This document shows positions 41,595 to 49,519 of a stretch of DNA of 64,000 nucleotides, in pieces. Each line of letters opens with the position of its first letter. Position 1 is the first letter of the stretch. Position numbers and translations under genes: made by a program. Below the pieces are notes generated by a model. The model saw only the letters and a program-made list of their open reading frames with translations. It had not been told where the DNA came from and did not search any database. Origin of the DNA: Pararoseomonas sp. SCSIO 73927 (lineage in GTDB: Bacteria > Pseudomonadota > Alphaproteobacteria > Acetobacterales > Acetobacteraceae); NCBI RefSeq assembly GCF_037040815.1, contig NZ_CP146233.1, positions 1 to 64,000 of the forward strand. Direction: 5' to 3'.

Positions 41595-43991
41595 CTACAG
41601 CCGCACCGTACGCAGCCGTAGGGCGTTGCCGATCACCGAGACCGAGCTCAGCGCCATGGCCAGGGCGGCCACGATCGGGCTCAGAAGGATCCCGAGGACG
41701 GGGTAGAGGACGCCCGCGGCGACAGGGACGCCGAGCGCGTTGTAGACGAAGGCGAGGAACAGGTTCTGCCGGATGTTGCGCATCGCGGCCCGGCTCAAGG
41801 TCCTGGCGCGCGCAATCCCGGCGAGGTCGCCCTTCACCAGTGTCACGCCGGCACTCTGCATCGCCACATCCGTGCCGGTGCCCATGGCGATGCCGACATC
41901 TGCCTCGGCCAGTGCGGGGGCATCGTTCACCCCATCGCCCGCCATGGCGACAACCTTCCCTTGCGCCCGTAGCTCGCGGACGATGCGGTGCTTATCCTCG
42001 GGAAGGACGTCACCCTGGAACTCGTCGATGCCGAGCCTTCGAGCCACGGCTCCGGCCGTTGTCTGGTTGTCGCCCGTCAGCATGACGATATGGATGCCGC
42101 TCTCCCGTAGGCTCTGCAGGGCAGCCGGGGTGGTCTGCTTGACCGGATCGGCCACGGCGATGACGCCGCCCGGCTTTCCGTCGAGGGCCAGGAAGAGTGC
42201 GGTGCCGCCCTCCCGGCGCAGCTCGTCCGCACGGGCAGTGAGGTCGCCCAGATCCACCCCGAGATCCTGCATCAGCCGCGCGTTCCCGAGCGCGACCTGG
42301 CGCCCGTTCACGGAGCCGGTCACGCCCTTGCCAGTGATTGAGGCGAAGTCTGCCGGCTCCGCGAAGGTCATGCCGCGCTCCCTGGCGGCCGCCACGACGG
42401 CGGCGGCCAGGGGGTGCTCGCTCGACCGCTCAAGGCTGGCTGCGAGGGGAAGAACCTCGGTCTCGGCCAGTCCCGGCGCCGGAACCACGGCCACCACCTT
42501 GGGCTTGCCCTCGGTCAGAGTGCCCGTCTTGTCCACGACCAGCGTATCGACCTTCTCCATGCGCTCGAGCGCCTCGGCCGACTTGATGAGCACACCGGCC
42601 CCCGCACCCTTCCCGACGCCGACCATGATGCTCATGGGCGTGGCCAGTCCGAGAGCGCAGGGGCAGGCGATGATGAGCACCGAGACGGCGGCAATCAGGC
42701 CGTGGGAGAGGGCTGGGGAAGGACCCCAGATGGCCCATGCGACGAAGGCCAGTACCGCGATGATGATGACCCCCGGGACGAAGTAGCCCGATACGGTGTC
42801 GGCCATCCTCTGGATGGGCGCCCGGCTGCGTTGCGCCTCGGCGACCATGGCCACGATGCGCGAGAGCATGGTGTCGGAGCCGACCTTGTCCGCCCGCATG
42901 ACGAGGGCGCCGGTGCCGTTCACCGTGCCGCCGATGACCTTGGCCCCGGGCTGCTTCTCGACGGGCAGGGACTCACCCGTGACCATGGACTCGTCCACGG
43001 CCCCGCTCCCTTCCAGTACCTCGCCATCCACCGGGACACTCTCGCCCGGCCGCACACGCAACCGGTCGCCGGCCTGAACCTCGGCCAGCGGGATCTCCTC
43101 GTCCTCGCCGTCCTCCCTGAGCCGTCGGGCGGTCTTGGGGGCCATGTTGAGTAGGGCCCGGATGGCACCGCCGGTTTGCTCGCGGGCACGGAGCTCCAGC
43201 ACCTGGCCGAGAAGGACGAGGACGGTGATGACGGCGGCTGCCTCGAAGTAGACCGCGACGGTACCGTCCATCCCCCGGAAGCCCTCGGGGAAGGCCCCGG
43301 GCGCGAAGGTCGCGACCAGGCTATAGAGGTAGGCGGCGCCGGTCCCGAGCGCGATCAGGCTGAACATGTTCAGGCTACGGTTCACCACCGACTGCCAGCC
43401 ACGGACGAAGAAGGGCCAGCCGGCCCAGAGGACGACCGGTGTGGCCAGCAGAAACTGGATCCAGACGGATGTCCTGGGCGGCACCAGGTGGTGCAGGCCG
43501 AGCCCGGGGATGTGGCCCCCCATCTCCAGGATCACCACGGGGAGGGTAAGGGCCAGCCCGATCCAGAACCGACGCGTCATGTCGGTCAGTTCGTGGCTCG
43601 GTTCGGCCTCCGCCGTGATCTCGAGAGGCTCAAGGGCCATGCCGCAGATCGGGCAGCTTCCTGGCCCCTCCTGCCGGATCTCCGGGTGCATCGGGCAGGT
43701 GTAGATGGCGCCCTTTCGCGGGACCGGTGCGGGGGCGGCTTTCTTCGGCTCCAGGTACCTTCCGGGATCGGCCTCGAACTTCGTCCGGCATCCGGCCGAG
43801 CAGAAGTGGAAGGTCGTCCCGGCATGTTCCAGCCGGTGCTTCGAGGTGGTCGGATCCACTTTCATCCCGCAGACGGGGTCGGTGACGAGGCCGGCATCGG
43901 CTGCCGCACCGTGAGCGTGGTGGTGATGGCCGTGGGCACAGCCAGGCCCGTGCTGATGCGAATGTCCGCCGGTGTTATGCTGACCGCTCAT
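41595..43991 (-). CDS. copA: Copper-translocating P1B-type ATPase
   Basis: 798 residues. The N-terminus is His-rich ([19 protein letters not shown]), then a YHS domain ([33 protein letters not shown]) and a heavy-metal-binding motif ([21 protein letters not shown]), replacing the usual HMA domains. The membrane core has the Cu site CPCALG, phosphorylation loop [11 protein letters not shown], the HP motif SSEHPLAAA and the hinge [20 protein letters not shown]. It exports Cu(I) from the cytosol. I start at ATG 43991; GTG 44000 is possible. A CueR-type promoter lies 58-90 bp upstream. The symbol copA is also used for the multicopper oxidase. Confidence 0.94.
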   Translation of the reverse strand: MSGQHNTGGHSHQHGPGCAHGHHHHAHGAAADAGLVTDPVCGMKVDPTTSKHRLEHAGTTFHFCSAGCRTKFEADPGRYLEPKKAAPAPVPRKGAIYTCPMHPEIRQEGPGSCPICGMALEPLEITAEAEPSHELTDMTRRFWIGLALTLPVVILEMGGHIPGLGLHHLVPPRTSVWIQFLLATPVVLWAGWPFFVRGWQSVVNRSLNMFSLIALGTGAAYLYSLVATFAPGAFPEGFRGMDGTVAVYFEAAAVITVLVLLGQVLELRAREQTGGAIRALLNMAPKTARRLREDGEDEEIPLAEVQAGDRLRVRPGESVPVDGEVLEGSGAVDESMVTGESLPVEKQPGAKVIGGTVNGTGALVMRADKVGSDTMLSRIVAMVAEAQRSRAPIQRMADTVSGYFVPGVIIIAVLAFVAWAIWGPSPALSHGLIAAVSVLIIACPCALGLATPMSIMVGVGKGAGAGVLIKSAEALERMEKVDTLVVDKTGTLTEGKPKVVAVVPAPGLAETEVLPLAASLERSSEHPLAAAVVAAARERGMTFAEPADFASITGKGVTGSVNGRQVALGNARLMQDLGVDLGDLTARADELRREGGTALFLALDGKPGGVIAVADPVKQTTPAALQSLRESGIHIVMLTGDNQTTAGAVARRLGIDEFQGDVLPEDKHRIVRELRAQGKVVAMAGDGVNDAPALAEADVGIAMGTGTDVAMQSAGVTLVKGDLAGIARARTLSRAAMRNIRQNLFLAFVYNALGVPVAAGVLYPVLGILLSPIVAALAMALSSVSVIGNALRLRTVRL

Positions 43992-44048
43992 GCTTGCCAC
44001 CCCAATTTCGGTCTCGTCGGACGAGGCCTCGTTCCTCAGGTGCCCTGC

Positions 44049-44079
44049 AAGGTGGTGTCTCCCATGGTGGGAAGGTCAA
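44049..44079 (-). promoter_or_regulatory. CueR-type promoter of the copper ATPase
   Basis: On the minus strand TTGACC (44079-44074) and CACCTT (44054-44049) are 19 bp apart, with CTTCCCACCATGGGAGA between: the CueR dyad. It faces the ATPase gene. Confidence 0.85.
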
Positions 44080-44113
44080 GCGCCGTCCCGTGGTGGGTGG
44101 GCGCCGATCGTCC

Positions 44114-44144
44114 TTGACCTTCCCACCATGGGAAACCTCAACCT
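44114..44144 (+). promoter_or_regulatory. CueR-type promoter of cueR
   Basis: TTGACC (44114-44119) and CAACCT (44139-44144) are 19 bp apart around CTTCCCACCATGGGAAA, nearly identical to the divergent site 35 bp away. It should make cueR autoregulated. Confidence 0.83.
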
Positions 44145-44187
44145 CATGAGAACGGGCGAGGGCAGGCCCTCGAAAGAGGAGGTCCCG

Positions 44188-44673
44188 ATGAACATCGGTC
44201 AGGCGGCGAGAGGGTCGGGCATCTCCACGAAGATGCTGCGGTACTATGAGAGCGTCGGGCTCCTTACCACCGTGCGGCGCACAGAGGCAGGCTATCGCGT
44301 CTATTCGCAGGATGATGTCGGAACTCTTCGATTTGTGCGGAGGGCGCGGGACCTTGGTATGCCGTTGGATCGCATCAAGCATCTCATCGGGCTCTGGCAG
44401 GATGAGGGCCGTTCGAGCGCCGACGTGAAGCGGGTCGCGACCGAGCATGTGGTGGAACTTCGAGCCCGGATCACCGAACTGACCCGGATGTGCGAGGCGC
44501 TGGAGCACATGGCAGACGCCTGCCATGGCGACCATCGCCCGGAATGCCCGATCCTCGAGGAACTCGCTGATGAGGGCCACTGTGCCCCGACGCCTCCTGA
44601 GGCCGCCCGCCGGAAGCATCGACAAGGCGCTGCGGGCAAGAGCCCGTTCGGCGCCCTTCAGGGAGTGGCGTGA
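44188..44673 (+). CDS. cueR: Copper-responsive MerR regulator CueR
   Basis: 161 residues. Winged HTH NIGQAARGSGISTKMLRYYESVGLL, then GYRVYSQDDVGTLRFVRRARDLGMPLDRIKHLIGLW. The metal loop has CHGDHRPECPI, the two-Cys (C-x7-C) loop of CueR-type Cu(I)/Ag(I) sensors. The tail is extended by about 25 basic residues. AGGAGG (44177-44182) precedes ATG 44188 by 5 bases. Its divergent operators and the DUF411 gene downstream form one unit with the ATPase. Confidence 0.9.
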   Translation: MNIGQAARGSGISTKMLRYYESVGLLTTVRRTEAGYRVYSQDDVGTLRFVRRARDLGMPLDRIKHLIGLWQDEGRSSADVKRVATEHVVELRARITELTRMCEALEHMADACHGDHRPECPILEELADEGHCAPTPPEAARRKHRQGAAGKSPFGALQGVA

Positions 44674-45149
44674 TGAGCAAGACAACTTCGGCCCTGGCTG
44701 CGCGGCGGTCTTTCCTCAGCTTGGGTCTGGCCGCAGCCCTGGCGCCACTCGGCTTGGCTCGGGCGGCGCGTGGCCCGACGATCGAAGTCTGGAAGGACGA
44801 GAACTGCGGCTGCTGCGGCGCTTGGGTCGAGCACATGCGGGCGGCCGGCTTTGAGGCGACGGTCCATGATGTCGCTGACCTACAGGCCATCAAGGCGGCC
44901 AACGGCGTCCCCGCCTCCCTCCAGTCCTGCCACACGGCCAGGGTGGGTGGTTACGTCGTAGAGGGGCATGTCCCCGCGACCGATGTGCGCCGCCTGCTCG
45001 CGGAGCGACCGCGGGCCAAGGGGCTTACTGCCCCAGGGATGCCGCCCTCTTCACCGGGCATGGACATTCCAGGTACCCCCTACGAGGTGGTGCTGTTCGG
45101 CACCCCCGGCAACGACAGGGTCTGGGCCCGGCACTCAGGAAATCTCTAG
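44673..45149 (+). CDS. DUF411 periplasmic metal-binding protein
   Basis: 158 residues: Tat-like signal (ARRSFLSLGLAAALAPLG), then the DUF411 core IEVWKDENCGCCGAWVEHMRAAGFEATVHDV with the CGCC metal site, VPASLQSCHTARVGGYVVEGHVPATDVRRLL and the closing GLTAPGMPPSSPGMD. These proteins bind copper in the periplasm and often follow copper regulators. ATG 44673 overlaps the cueR stop (TGATG), so it is translated with cueR. Confidence 0.9.
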   Translation: MSKTTSALAARRSFLSLGLAAALAPLGLARAARGPTIEVWKDENCGCCGAWVEHMRAAGFEATVHDVADLQAIKAANGVPASLQSCHTARVGGYVVEGHVPATDVRRLLAERPRAKGLTAPGMPPSSPGMDIPGTPYEVVLFGTPGNDRVWARHSGNL

Positions 45150-45247
45150 AAACGAGGCCGACGAACGCCGCTCAACAAGAGGCGGGTAAGTCGGGCTGTT
45201 CCCGGCTGGCCCTATGCTTCTATCGGCGTCCGAAGGGAGCTCGCCCT

Positions 45248-45346
45248 GAAATATCTTGTCGTCGCGCAGGAAGGTTCCTGCAAAGCGCGGAACCTACCTT
45301 GGCTGTACCGGCGAGCGCTGCTTGCCGTCCAACCAAGGAGGTTCGA
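45248..45346 (+). promoter_or_regulatory. Conserved 99-nt leader, copy 2
   Basis: Ungapped match to 9136-9234. Here the first hairpin is GCAGGA-AGGT-TCCTGC (45266-45281). The anti-Shine-Dalgarno strand AACCT (45291-45295) plus CCTTGG (45297-45302) pairs with CCAAGG and AGGTT (45333-45343), leaving a single bulged A, so all of AAGGAGG would be buried. Copy 1 forms the same helix with a 3-nt bulge. A through-running frame encodes YLGCTGE and NQGGSNAC, but copy 2 lacks the ATG that copy 1 has, which favours an RNA function. Confidence 0.62.
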
Positions 45347-45676
45347 ATGCCTGTCTCTCTACCTCACACGTCGCAAATCTATGCGCGCCAGCTCGCGCAT
45401 TTGGCCATGTGCGCCCGCAGCCTCGGAAGCGCTGCGGTGCTAGCCCTCGCTGCGACCACGATCTCGGGCGCTGCATCTGCCCAGCAGGCCGGCTACGTCT
45501 ATACGGCACCAACCTCGCGTGCGCCGAATGGCCTCACGGTCGATCAGGGAGCGGGCGTGCCCGGGATGGCCGCTTACCCGTTCGCTCCTCATCCGACCAA
45601 GCCTCACCCGCATGGCCCGGAGAACCCCCAAGCCGGTGTTCCTGGCACCCAGGATCCCTCGGCGCTCGGCGACTAA
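45347..45676 (+). CDS. Small secreted His-containing protein, copy 2
   Basis: 109 residues, paralogue of the 9235-9561 gene. Signal region ending AATTISGAASA; mature part QQAGYVYTAP, SRAPNGLTVDQGAGVPGMAAY, APHPTKPHPHGPENPQAGVPGTQDPS. Mature sequences agree at roughly two thirds of positions, whereas signal peptides share little. It is separated from the DUF411 gene by about 200 bp that contain the conserved leader, so it is its own transcription unit at the edge of the CueR cluster. Function unknown; periplasmic copper binding or sensing is a guess. Confidence 0.75.
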   Translation: MPVSLPHTSQIYARQLAHLAMCARSLGSAAVLALAATTISGAASAQQAGYVYTAPTSRAPNGLTVDQGAGVPGMAAYPFAPHPTKPHPHGPENPQAGVPGTQDPSALGD

Positions 45677-45712
45677 ACATCAGCCCGCACTGACAGCCGA
45701 CGATCGCAATGA

Positions 45713-45739
45713 GGGGGCCTCCATGTATTGGAGGGCCCC
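45713..45739 (+). terminator. Hairpin after secreted protein gene 2
   Basis: GGGGGCCTCC (45713-45722) pairs with GGAGGGCCCC (45730-45739) with one mismatch around ATGTATT, followed by TT. It also lies at the end of the convergent parA-like gene. Confidence 0.5.
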
Positions 45740-45758
45740 TTCCCACTCGGCAGGCCAG

Positions 45759-46379
45759 TCACGCCACGAGGTCTGATGGTTCTAACTTCATCCTGTGTAG
45801 GACCTCGTGAACCAGGGTTCTGCAGGGTGCCGAAATCGACGTGGCGTGGGCTGGATAGAGAGCGTCGTCCAGGATGTCAGATAGCTTGGCCACGTTGGGA
45901 AAGGGGGGCAGCCAGCGCTTCGCAGGAAGCCGGGTCAGGAGCCTGTCTGCCCGGCTGCGCGTATCTCTATGGGATGGCCACCGCATGGGTAGGGCGATGG
46001 CTTTAGGAAAGCGCTCCAAATCCCGGAGGGCTGTGTCGAGAGCTTGGGGGCTCGGGTCCATTGGGACGATGACCAGGTCCGCTAGGTTTGCCGCGGCTTC
46101 ATCGGCACCGACGCGCCTAGCCGCGCCGTCGATCACCACGACGACGTCCTTCCGATCGATGATGGGCCGAAGGACGCGCTGCAGCTTTGGGCCCGTCGTA
46201 CCATCCGCCGGGAGGTAGCGCCGGTTCTCCCGGCCTGGAACATTGGTCCCCTCGTCCGTGGTGACGACAAGGCAGGAGATCGGCTTCGGGAGGGAACCGA
46301 AGCCGTGGCCCAATGCGTGCGCTGTCGTGGTCTTGCCGGAGCCGCCCTTTGTTCCGAGAACGGCAATCACCTTAGCCAT
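45759..46379 (-). CDS. parA: ParA-like partition ATPase, locus 1
   Basis: 206 residues. The deviant Walker A is VLGTKGGSGKTTTAHALG, Walker B is DVVVVIDGAARR, and VIVPMDPSPQALDT follows, as in small plasmid ParA/ParF ATPases without the HTH extension. It moves plasmid copies apart with a centromere-binding partner. It overlaps the upstream gene by 8 bases, the typical parF-parG or parA-parB arrangement. Confidence 0.87.
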   Translation of the reverse strand: MAKVIAVLGTKGGSGKTTTAHALGHGFGSLPKPISCLVVTTDEGTNVPGRENRRYLPADGTTGPKLQRVLRPIIDRKDVVVVIDGAARRVGADEAAANLADLVIVPMDPSPQALDTALRDLERFPKAIALPMRWPSHRDTRSRADRLLTRLPAKRWLPPFPNVAKLSDILDDALYPAHATSISAPCRTLVHEVLHRMKLEPSDLVA

Positions 46380-46716
46380 TGGAAGAGGTCTTCCGAACCT
46401 GTTCGAGAAGCTGGAGGATCATGTTCTGCTTTGTGATGGTCTTCCGACGACGACGGGACTCGTCGATGGCTTGGTCCTGTAGCCATTCGTCGAGCTCCCG
46501 GCCGAGACGCAGGTGTATGCCTACGGTGTCTACAGGCGGGCGGCCTCGCCTAGCGGCTGAAGGCGGATCCGGCTCCGCCGATGTGACCTTTGGCTGGGGT
46601 ACGGCAGGCGGTGCGTTATTCGGAACCTTGAGCACCGCACTGGCCGAAGGCTGACGACCTGCATTGTCCTGCTCGATGGCAGTGGCTAGGTCATCCAACC
46701 CCTTTCTACGCCGCAT
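46372..46716 (-). CDS. Probable centromere-binding partner of ParA, locus 1
   Basis: 114 residues: a disordered N-terminal half (Pro/Ala-rich with RRGRPPVDT) and a C-terminal segment VGIHLRLGRELDEWLQDQAIDESRRRRKTITKQNMILQLLEQV that reads as a ribbon-helix-helix: a strand, then two helices. RHH proteins with long flexible tails (ParG type) bind centromere repeats and stimulate ParF. Its position directly before and overlapping parA supports this role. Confidence 0.65.
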   Translation of the reverse strand: MRRRKGLDDLATAIEQDNAGRQPSASAVLKVPNNAPPAVPQPKVTSAEPDPPSAARRGRPPVDTVGIHLRLGRELDEWLQDQAIDESRRRRKTITKQNMILQLLEQVRKTSSNG

Positions 46717-46886
46717 TGGGGGAGATCCTCATCCGTCGGTAGGCCTCTATCAGCTGCCCATCATATTTCGCGCAAGTGCGAGGGCAATTGGATGATGCTA
46801 AAATATTATGATATCAATAAACAAAGGTTCCATAAATGGAGCTCGTGCTGTCATGGCGCTCCGACCCGAGTGAGCGACCGAAAAGC

Positions 46887-47402
46887 CTAAAGGGCTAGGC
46901 CATGCTCGAGAGTGTTCAAAATTCGCATGACCTGATCACCGCCGTCAGGCGACCCGGACACATCGATTGGGGCTCTGCCGGCCAACATCGGGTGTCCCTC
47001 CAATAGGAACTCACGTGCCTCGACGTCCGTGCCCAAGGCGGTGCGAGCTCGAACGAAAAGATAGGCTAGTCGCACCGTCCGCTCGCACTCCGCTAAGGAG
47101 AGAGCGCGCGCAGACAGTCGGGGCAACGCGGGGTCCAGGACCTGCTGCTCAAAGGCGGTGACCTTCGCCTCGTCGGATCCCACTATCGTCGCGGCCACTT
47201 GTCTCAGAGTATCAAGAGAAAGGCACTCCCTCGCCAATCGCGTAACCAACTCGGGGGGAATGCATGGTGTCCAGCCTCTATCGTGACCCTCCGCAAGGGA
47301 CTGAGTGTCGAGGGAGGGGCCGGCCTGCACGATCACCGGGCCCTGCAGGAAGGCGATACCCAGGGCATCCATGATCGCCTGTGTTTCCCTGTCAGTGCGC
47401 AT
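46887..47402 (-). CDS. Orphan MbcA/ParS-type antitoxin-like protein
   Basis: 171 residues from ATG 47402 (MRTDRETQAIMDALG). The C-terminal 60 residues, AREFLLEGHPMLAGRAPIDVSGSPDGGDQVMRILNTLEHGLAL, match the toxin-binding domain of MbcA/ParS/Xre antitoxins that pair with RES toxins (hallmarks HPML-GRAPIDV and the ending LEHG). No RES toxin gene is adjacent; downstream lies the RHH/parA pair. It may be an orphan antitoxin or have been recruited to partition. Confidence 0.62.
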   Translation of the reverse strand: MRTDRETQAIMDALGIAFLQGPVIVQAGPSLDTQSLAEGHDRGWTPCIPPELVTRLARECLSLDTLRQVAATIVGSDEAKVTAFEQQVLDPALPRLSARALSLAECERTVRLAYLFVRARTALGTDVEAREFLLEGHPMLAGRAPIDVSGSPDGGDQVMRILNTLEHGLAL

Positions 47403-47502
47403 TCCTGTCGATCCTCCACTGCCAGAGGGACGTGATGCTACAAGGGCCCAAGAACAAGACAATTTGGGCTGACTTTTGATTTTATAATATCATATTTCCT
47501 AT

Positions 47503-47539
47503 ATACAAAAAAACCGAGCAGCAAGAAATTGCTGCTCGG
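47503..47539 (-). terminator. Rho-independent terminator
   Basis: CCGAGCAGCAA (47514-47524) and TTGCTGCTCGG (47529-47539) make a perfect 11-bp stem with a GAAA tetraloop; on the minus strand it is followed by seven T's (47513-47507). It terminates the leftward fragment ending at 47572. Confidence 0.85.
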
Positions 47540-47571
47540 CGTGGTTTGTTGCAGTGCGTGTGTGCTTGCTA

Positions 47572-47842
47572 TCAGTAGCCAGGCCGGCCCCACGGTTCGC
47601 CAACCCGCATCATCCGTTGAAGCTGCCGGTCCTGACCATGGCGCTTGACGAAATCGATCATCTCCTGGGCCTCCTTGATCTGCCGGACGATGTTCTGGCT
47701 GTGTCGAACAACGGCATCGCTACGCAGTCCTGCACGTGCCGGGTTGACGGCAAGGCTACGGGCAACGCCCTGGAGCGAGAAGTCTTTGTAGACCTGGCTC
47801 ACTCGGGACGCAGTCTCGGCTGCTGAACGGAGGCCGTAGAGC
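47572..47842 (-). pseudogene. 3' fragment of an unknown gene cut by the IS5 element
   Basis: About 90 residues remain: LYGLRSAAETASRVSQVYKD, RSLAVNPARAGLRSDAVVRH and IVRQIKEAQEMIDFVKRHGQ, ending WGRPGY. The frame runs into the left end of the insertion, so the 5' part was lost; no continuation is evident past the right end of the IS. A true terminator follows it, confirming it was a real gene. Family unknown. Confidence 0.5.
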
Positions 47843-48883
47843 GGCCTTGTTGCACAAACCTTGCAGGTAGTCCTGCATGAGCAAGGCACTGGCGCAGGGC
47901 GGACGCCCGAAGGCGCGCTACCGGACACGGAACTGGCGGGAGTACGACCGAGGGCTCATTGCCCGCGGTGACCTGACCGTGTGGATTTCGCCCGATCTGG
48001 CCTGGCACACCTCAGAAGGTACGGGCAGACGTGGCCGCCCTCGGGTCTTCACGGACGCGGCGATCCAGGCGGTGCTGACGCTGAAGGTGCTGTACCAGCT
48101 GCCGCTGCGAGCCGCCCAGGGCATGGCGGGGAGCCTGATCCGGCTGGCGGGCCTGGACTGGCAGGTGCCTCACTACAGCACCCTCTCGCGGCGGCAGAAG
48201 AGCCTCACGGTCACCATCCCCTATCGCGCCCGGGGCGGCCCCTTGCACCTCGTGATCGACAGCACCGGACTGAAGGTGCTGGGCGAGGGTGAGTGGAAGG
48301 TCAGAAAGCACGGGGCCGACAAGCGTCGGGTCTGGCGCAAGGTGCACTTGGTGATCGACGCTGACAGCCACGAGGTGCGGGCCGTGGAGATGACAGATCA
48401 CCGGCATGGCGACGGCGAGATCGTACCGGGCCTGCTCGCGCAGTTGCCGGAAGGGGAGCGGATCGGGGTGATCAGTGGCGACGGCGCCTACGACACGCGC
48501 GGCGTCTACGAGGCCTCTGCGGCTCGCCAGGCCGACCTCGTCGTGCCCCCGCGGCGCAACGGCAGGCCATGGAAGAGGCGAACCACCGGAGCGACCGAGC
48601 GGAACGAGACGCTGCGCGCCATCAGGCACCTCGGACGGCGACTGTGGAAGCGATGGAGCGGCTATCACCGGCGCAGCCTAGCCGAGACGGCGATGTCCCG
48701 CCTCAAGCGCCTCGGCGAACGTCTCTCAGCCCGAGATCCGGCCCGTCAGGTCGCCGAGGTGCAGATCCGCTGCGCGATCCTGAACATCTTCAACGCCCTT
48801 GGTATGCCCGACACCGTCGCTCGCGCCTGATCAGGGCATCAAAGACCGAACCACGCCCTCAAACCGATTTCCGCAACAGCGCC
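47843..48883 (+). mobile_element. IS5 family insertion sequence (IS903-like ends)
   Basis: 1041-bp element. The left end GGCCTTGTTGCACAAACC (47843-47860) and the complemented right end GGCGCTGTTGCGGAAATC (48866-48883) are imperfect inverted repeats. It contains one full transposase gene. Target duplication is not recognisable (TAGAGC against GATCGA), so one side may have been deleted. It truncates the gene to its left. Confidence 0.78.
47877..48830 (+). CDS. IS5 family transposase
   Basis: 317 residues, apparently intact. Opening YRTRNWREYDRGLIARGDLTVWI, then RRGRPRVFTDAAIQAVLTLK, catalytic LHLVIDSTGLKVLGEGEWKVRKHG (Asp), GVISGDGAYDTRGVYEA (Asp) and GYHRRSLAETAMSRLKRLGERL (Glu), ending with QIRCAILNIFNALG. 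This is the IS903/IS1031-type layout with a complete DDE triad. Confidence 0.9.
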   Translation: MSKALAQGGRPKARYRTRNWREYDRGLIARGDLTVWISPDLAWHTSEGTGRRGRPRVFTDAAIQAVLTLKVLYQLPLRAAQGMAGSLIRLAGLDWQVPHYSTLSRRQKSLTVTIPYRARGGPLHLVIDSTGLKVLGEGEWKVRKHGADKRRVWRKVHLVIDADSHEVRAVEMTDHRHGDGEIVPGLLAQLPEGERIGVISGDGAYDTRGVYEASAARQADLVVPPRRNGRPWKRRTTGATERNETLRAIRHLGRRLWKRWSGYHRRSLAETAMSRLKRLGERLSARDPARQVAEVQIRCAILNIFNALGMPDTVARA

Positions 48884-49046
48884 GATCGACACCCAGAATG
48901 GTTGGTCCGTCAAAGGAATCCCTGACCCAGCAGGGGCCACCCCGGCAAGCGCTCGCGCCCCGGGGGCACATCTGTCGCAATCGCGGCGGGTGGAGCATGG
49001 CCCTTCAATCCGTTGCCCCGCCCTTGCCGCTCTCAGGAGATCTGCA

Positions 49047-49409
49047 ATGGGCAACGTGCTCAATCTACATCGCGACGAACTGACTACCACGCTCCTCGGC
49101 TTCATCCGAGCCAAGCGCCGTCCTAAAGTCTGGATCCGGTTTGAGCCCCATCCGACCGAGACGCGTCTCGAACGGCGCCGGTGGGACATTCAGGGCTGCT
49201 TACAGCGCCACAACAGCATCAAGCATGCAAAAGGCTTCACGCTGGAACTCGCCCGATCGGGCGATTGGTTCTCGGTGAAGATGAAGCCTGAGGCAGCCCG
49301 CAAATTCGCCAAGGACATGCGCCCACATGTGCGACGTGGGTGGATCGAGGTCTGGATCGGCGATCACCAACTCGGTGCCGATCCTGCAAGGCGGGTGAAG
49401 ACGTCGTGA
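49047..49409 (+). CDS. Hypothetical protein
   Basis: 120 residues from ATG 49047, with AGGAGA 6 bases upstream. Basic, with FIRAKRRPKVWIRFEPHPTE, RRRWDIQGCLQRHNSIKHA and GDWFSVKMKPEAARKFAKDM. The composition suggests a small nucleic-acid-associated protein, but no domain is recognised. Confidence 0.55.
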   Translation: MGNVLNLHRDELTTTLLGFIRAKRRPKVWIRFEPHPTETRLERRRWDIQGCLQRHNSIKHAKGFTLELARSGDWFSVKMKPEAARKFAKDMRPHVRRGWIEVWIGDHQLGADPARRVKTS

Positions 49410-49519
49410 CGGGCGAGTGAACCGGCAGACCCCGCGGTTCGTGACCATCTGAGTGGGCAGGCCTTGGCTCAAGGTTTGCCCATGTTTGCCCACAGATTAG
49501 AGTGGCGAGTGCCGGTATC

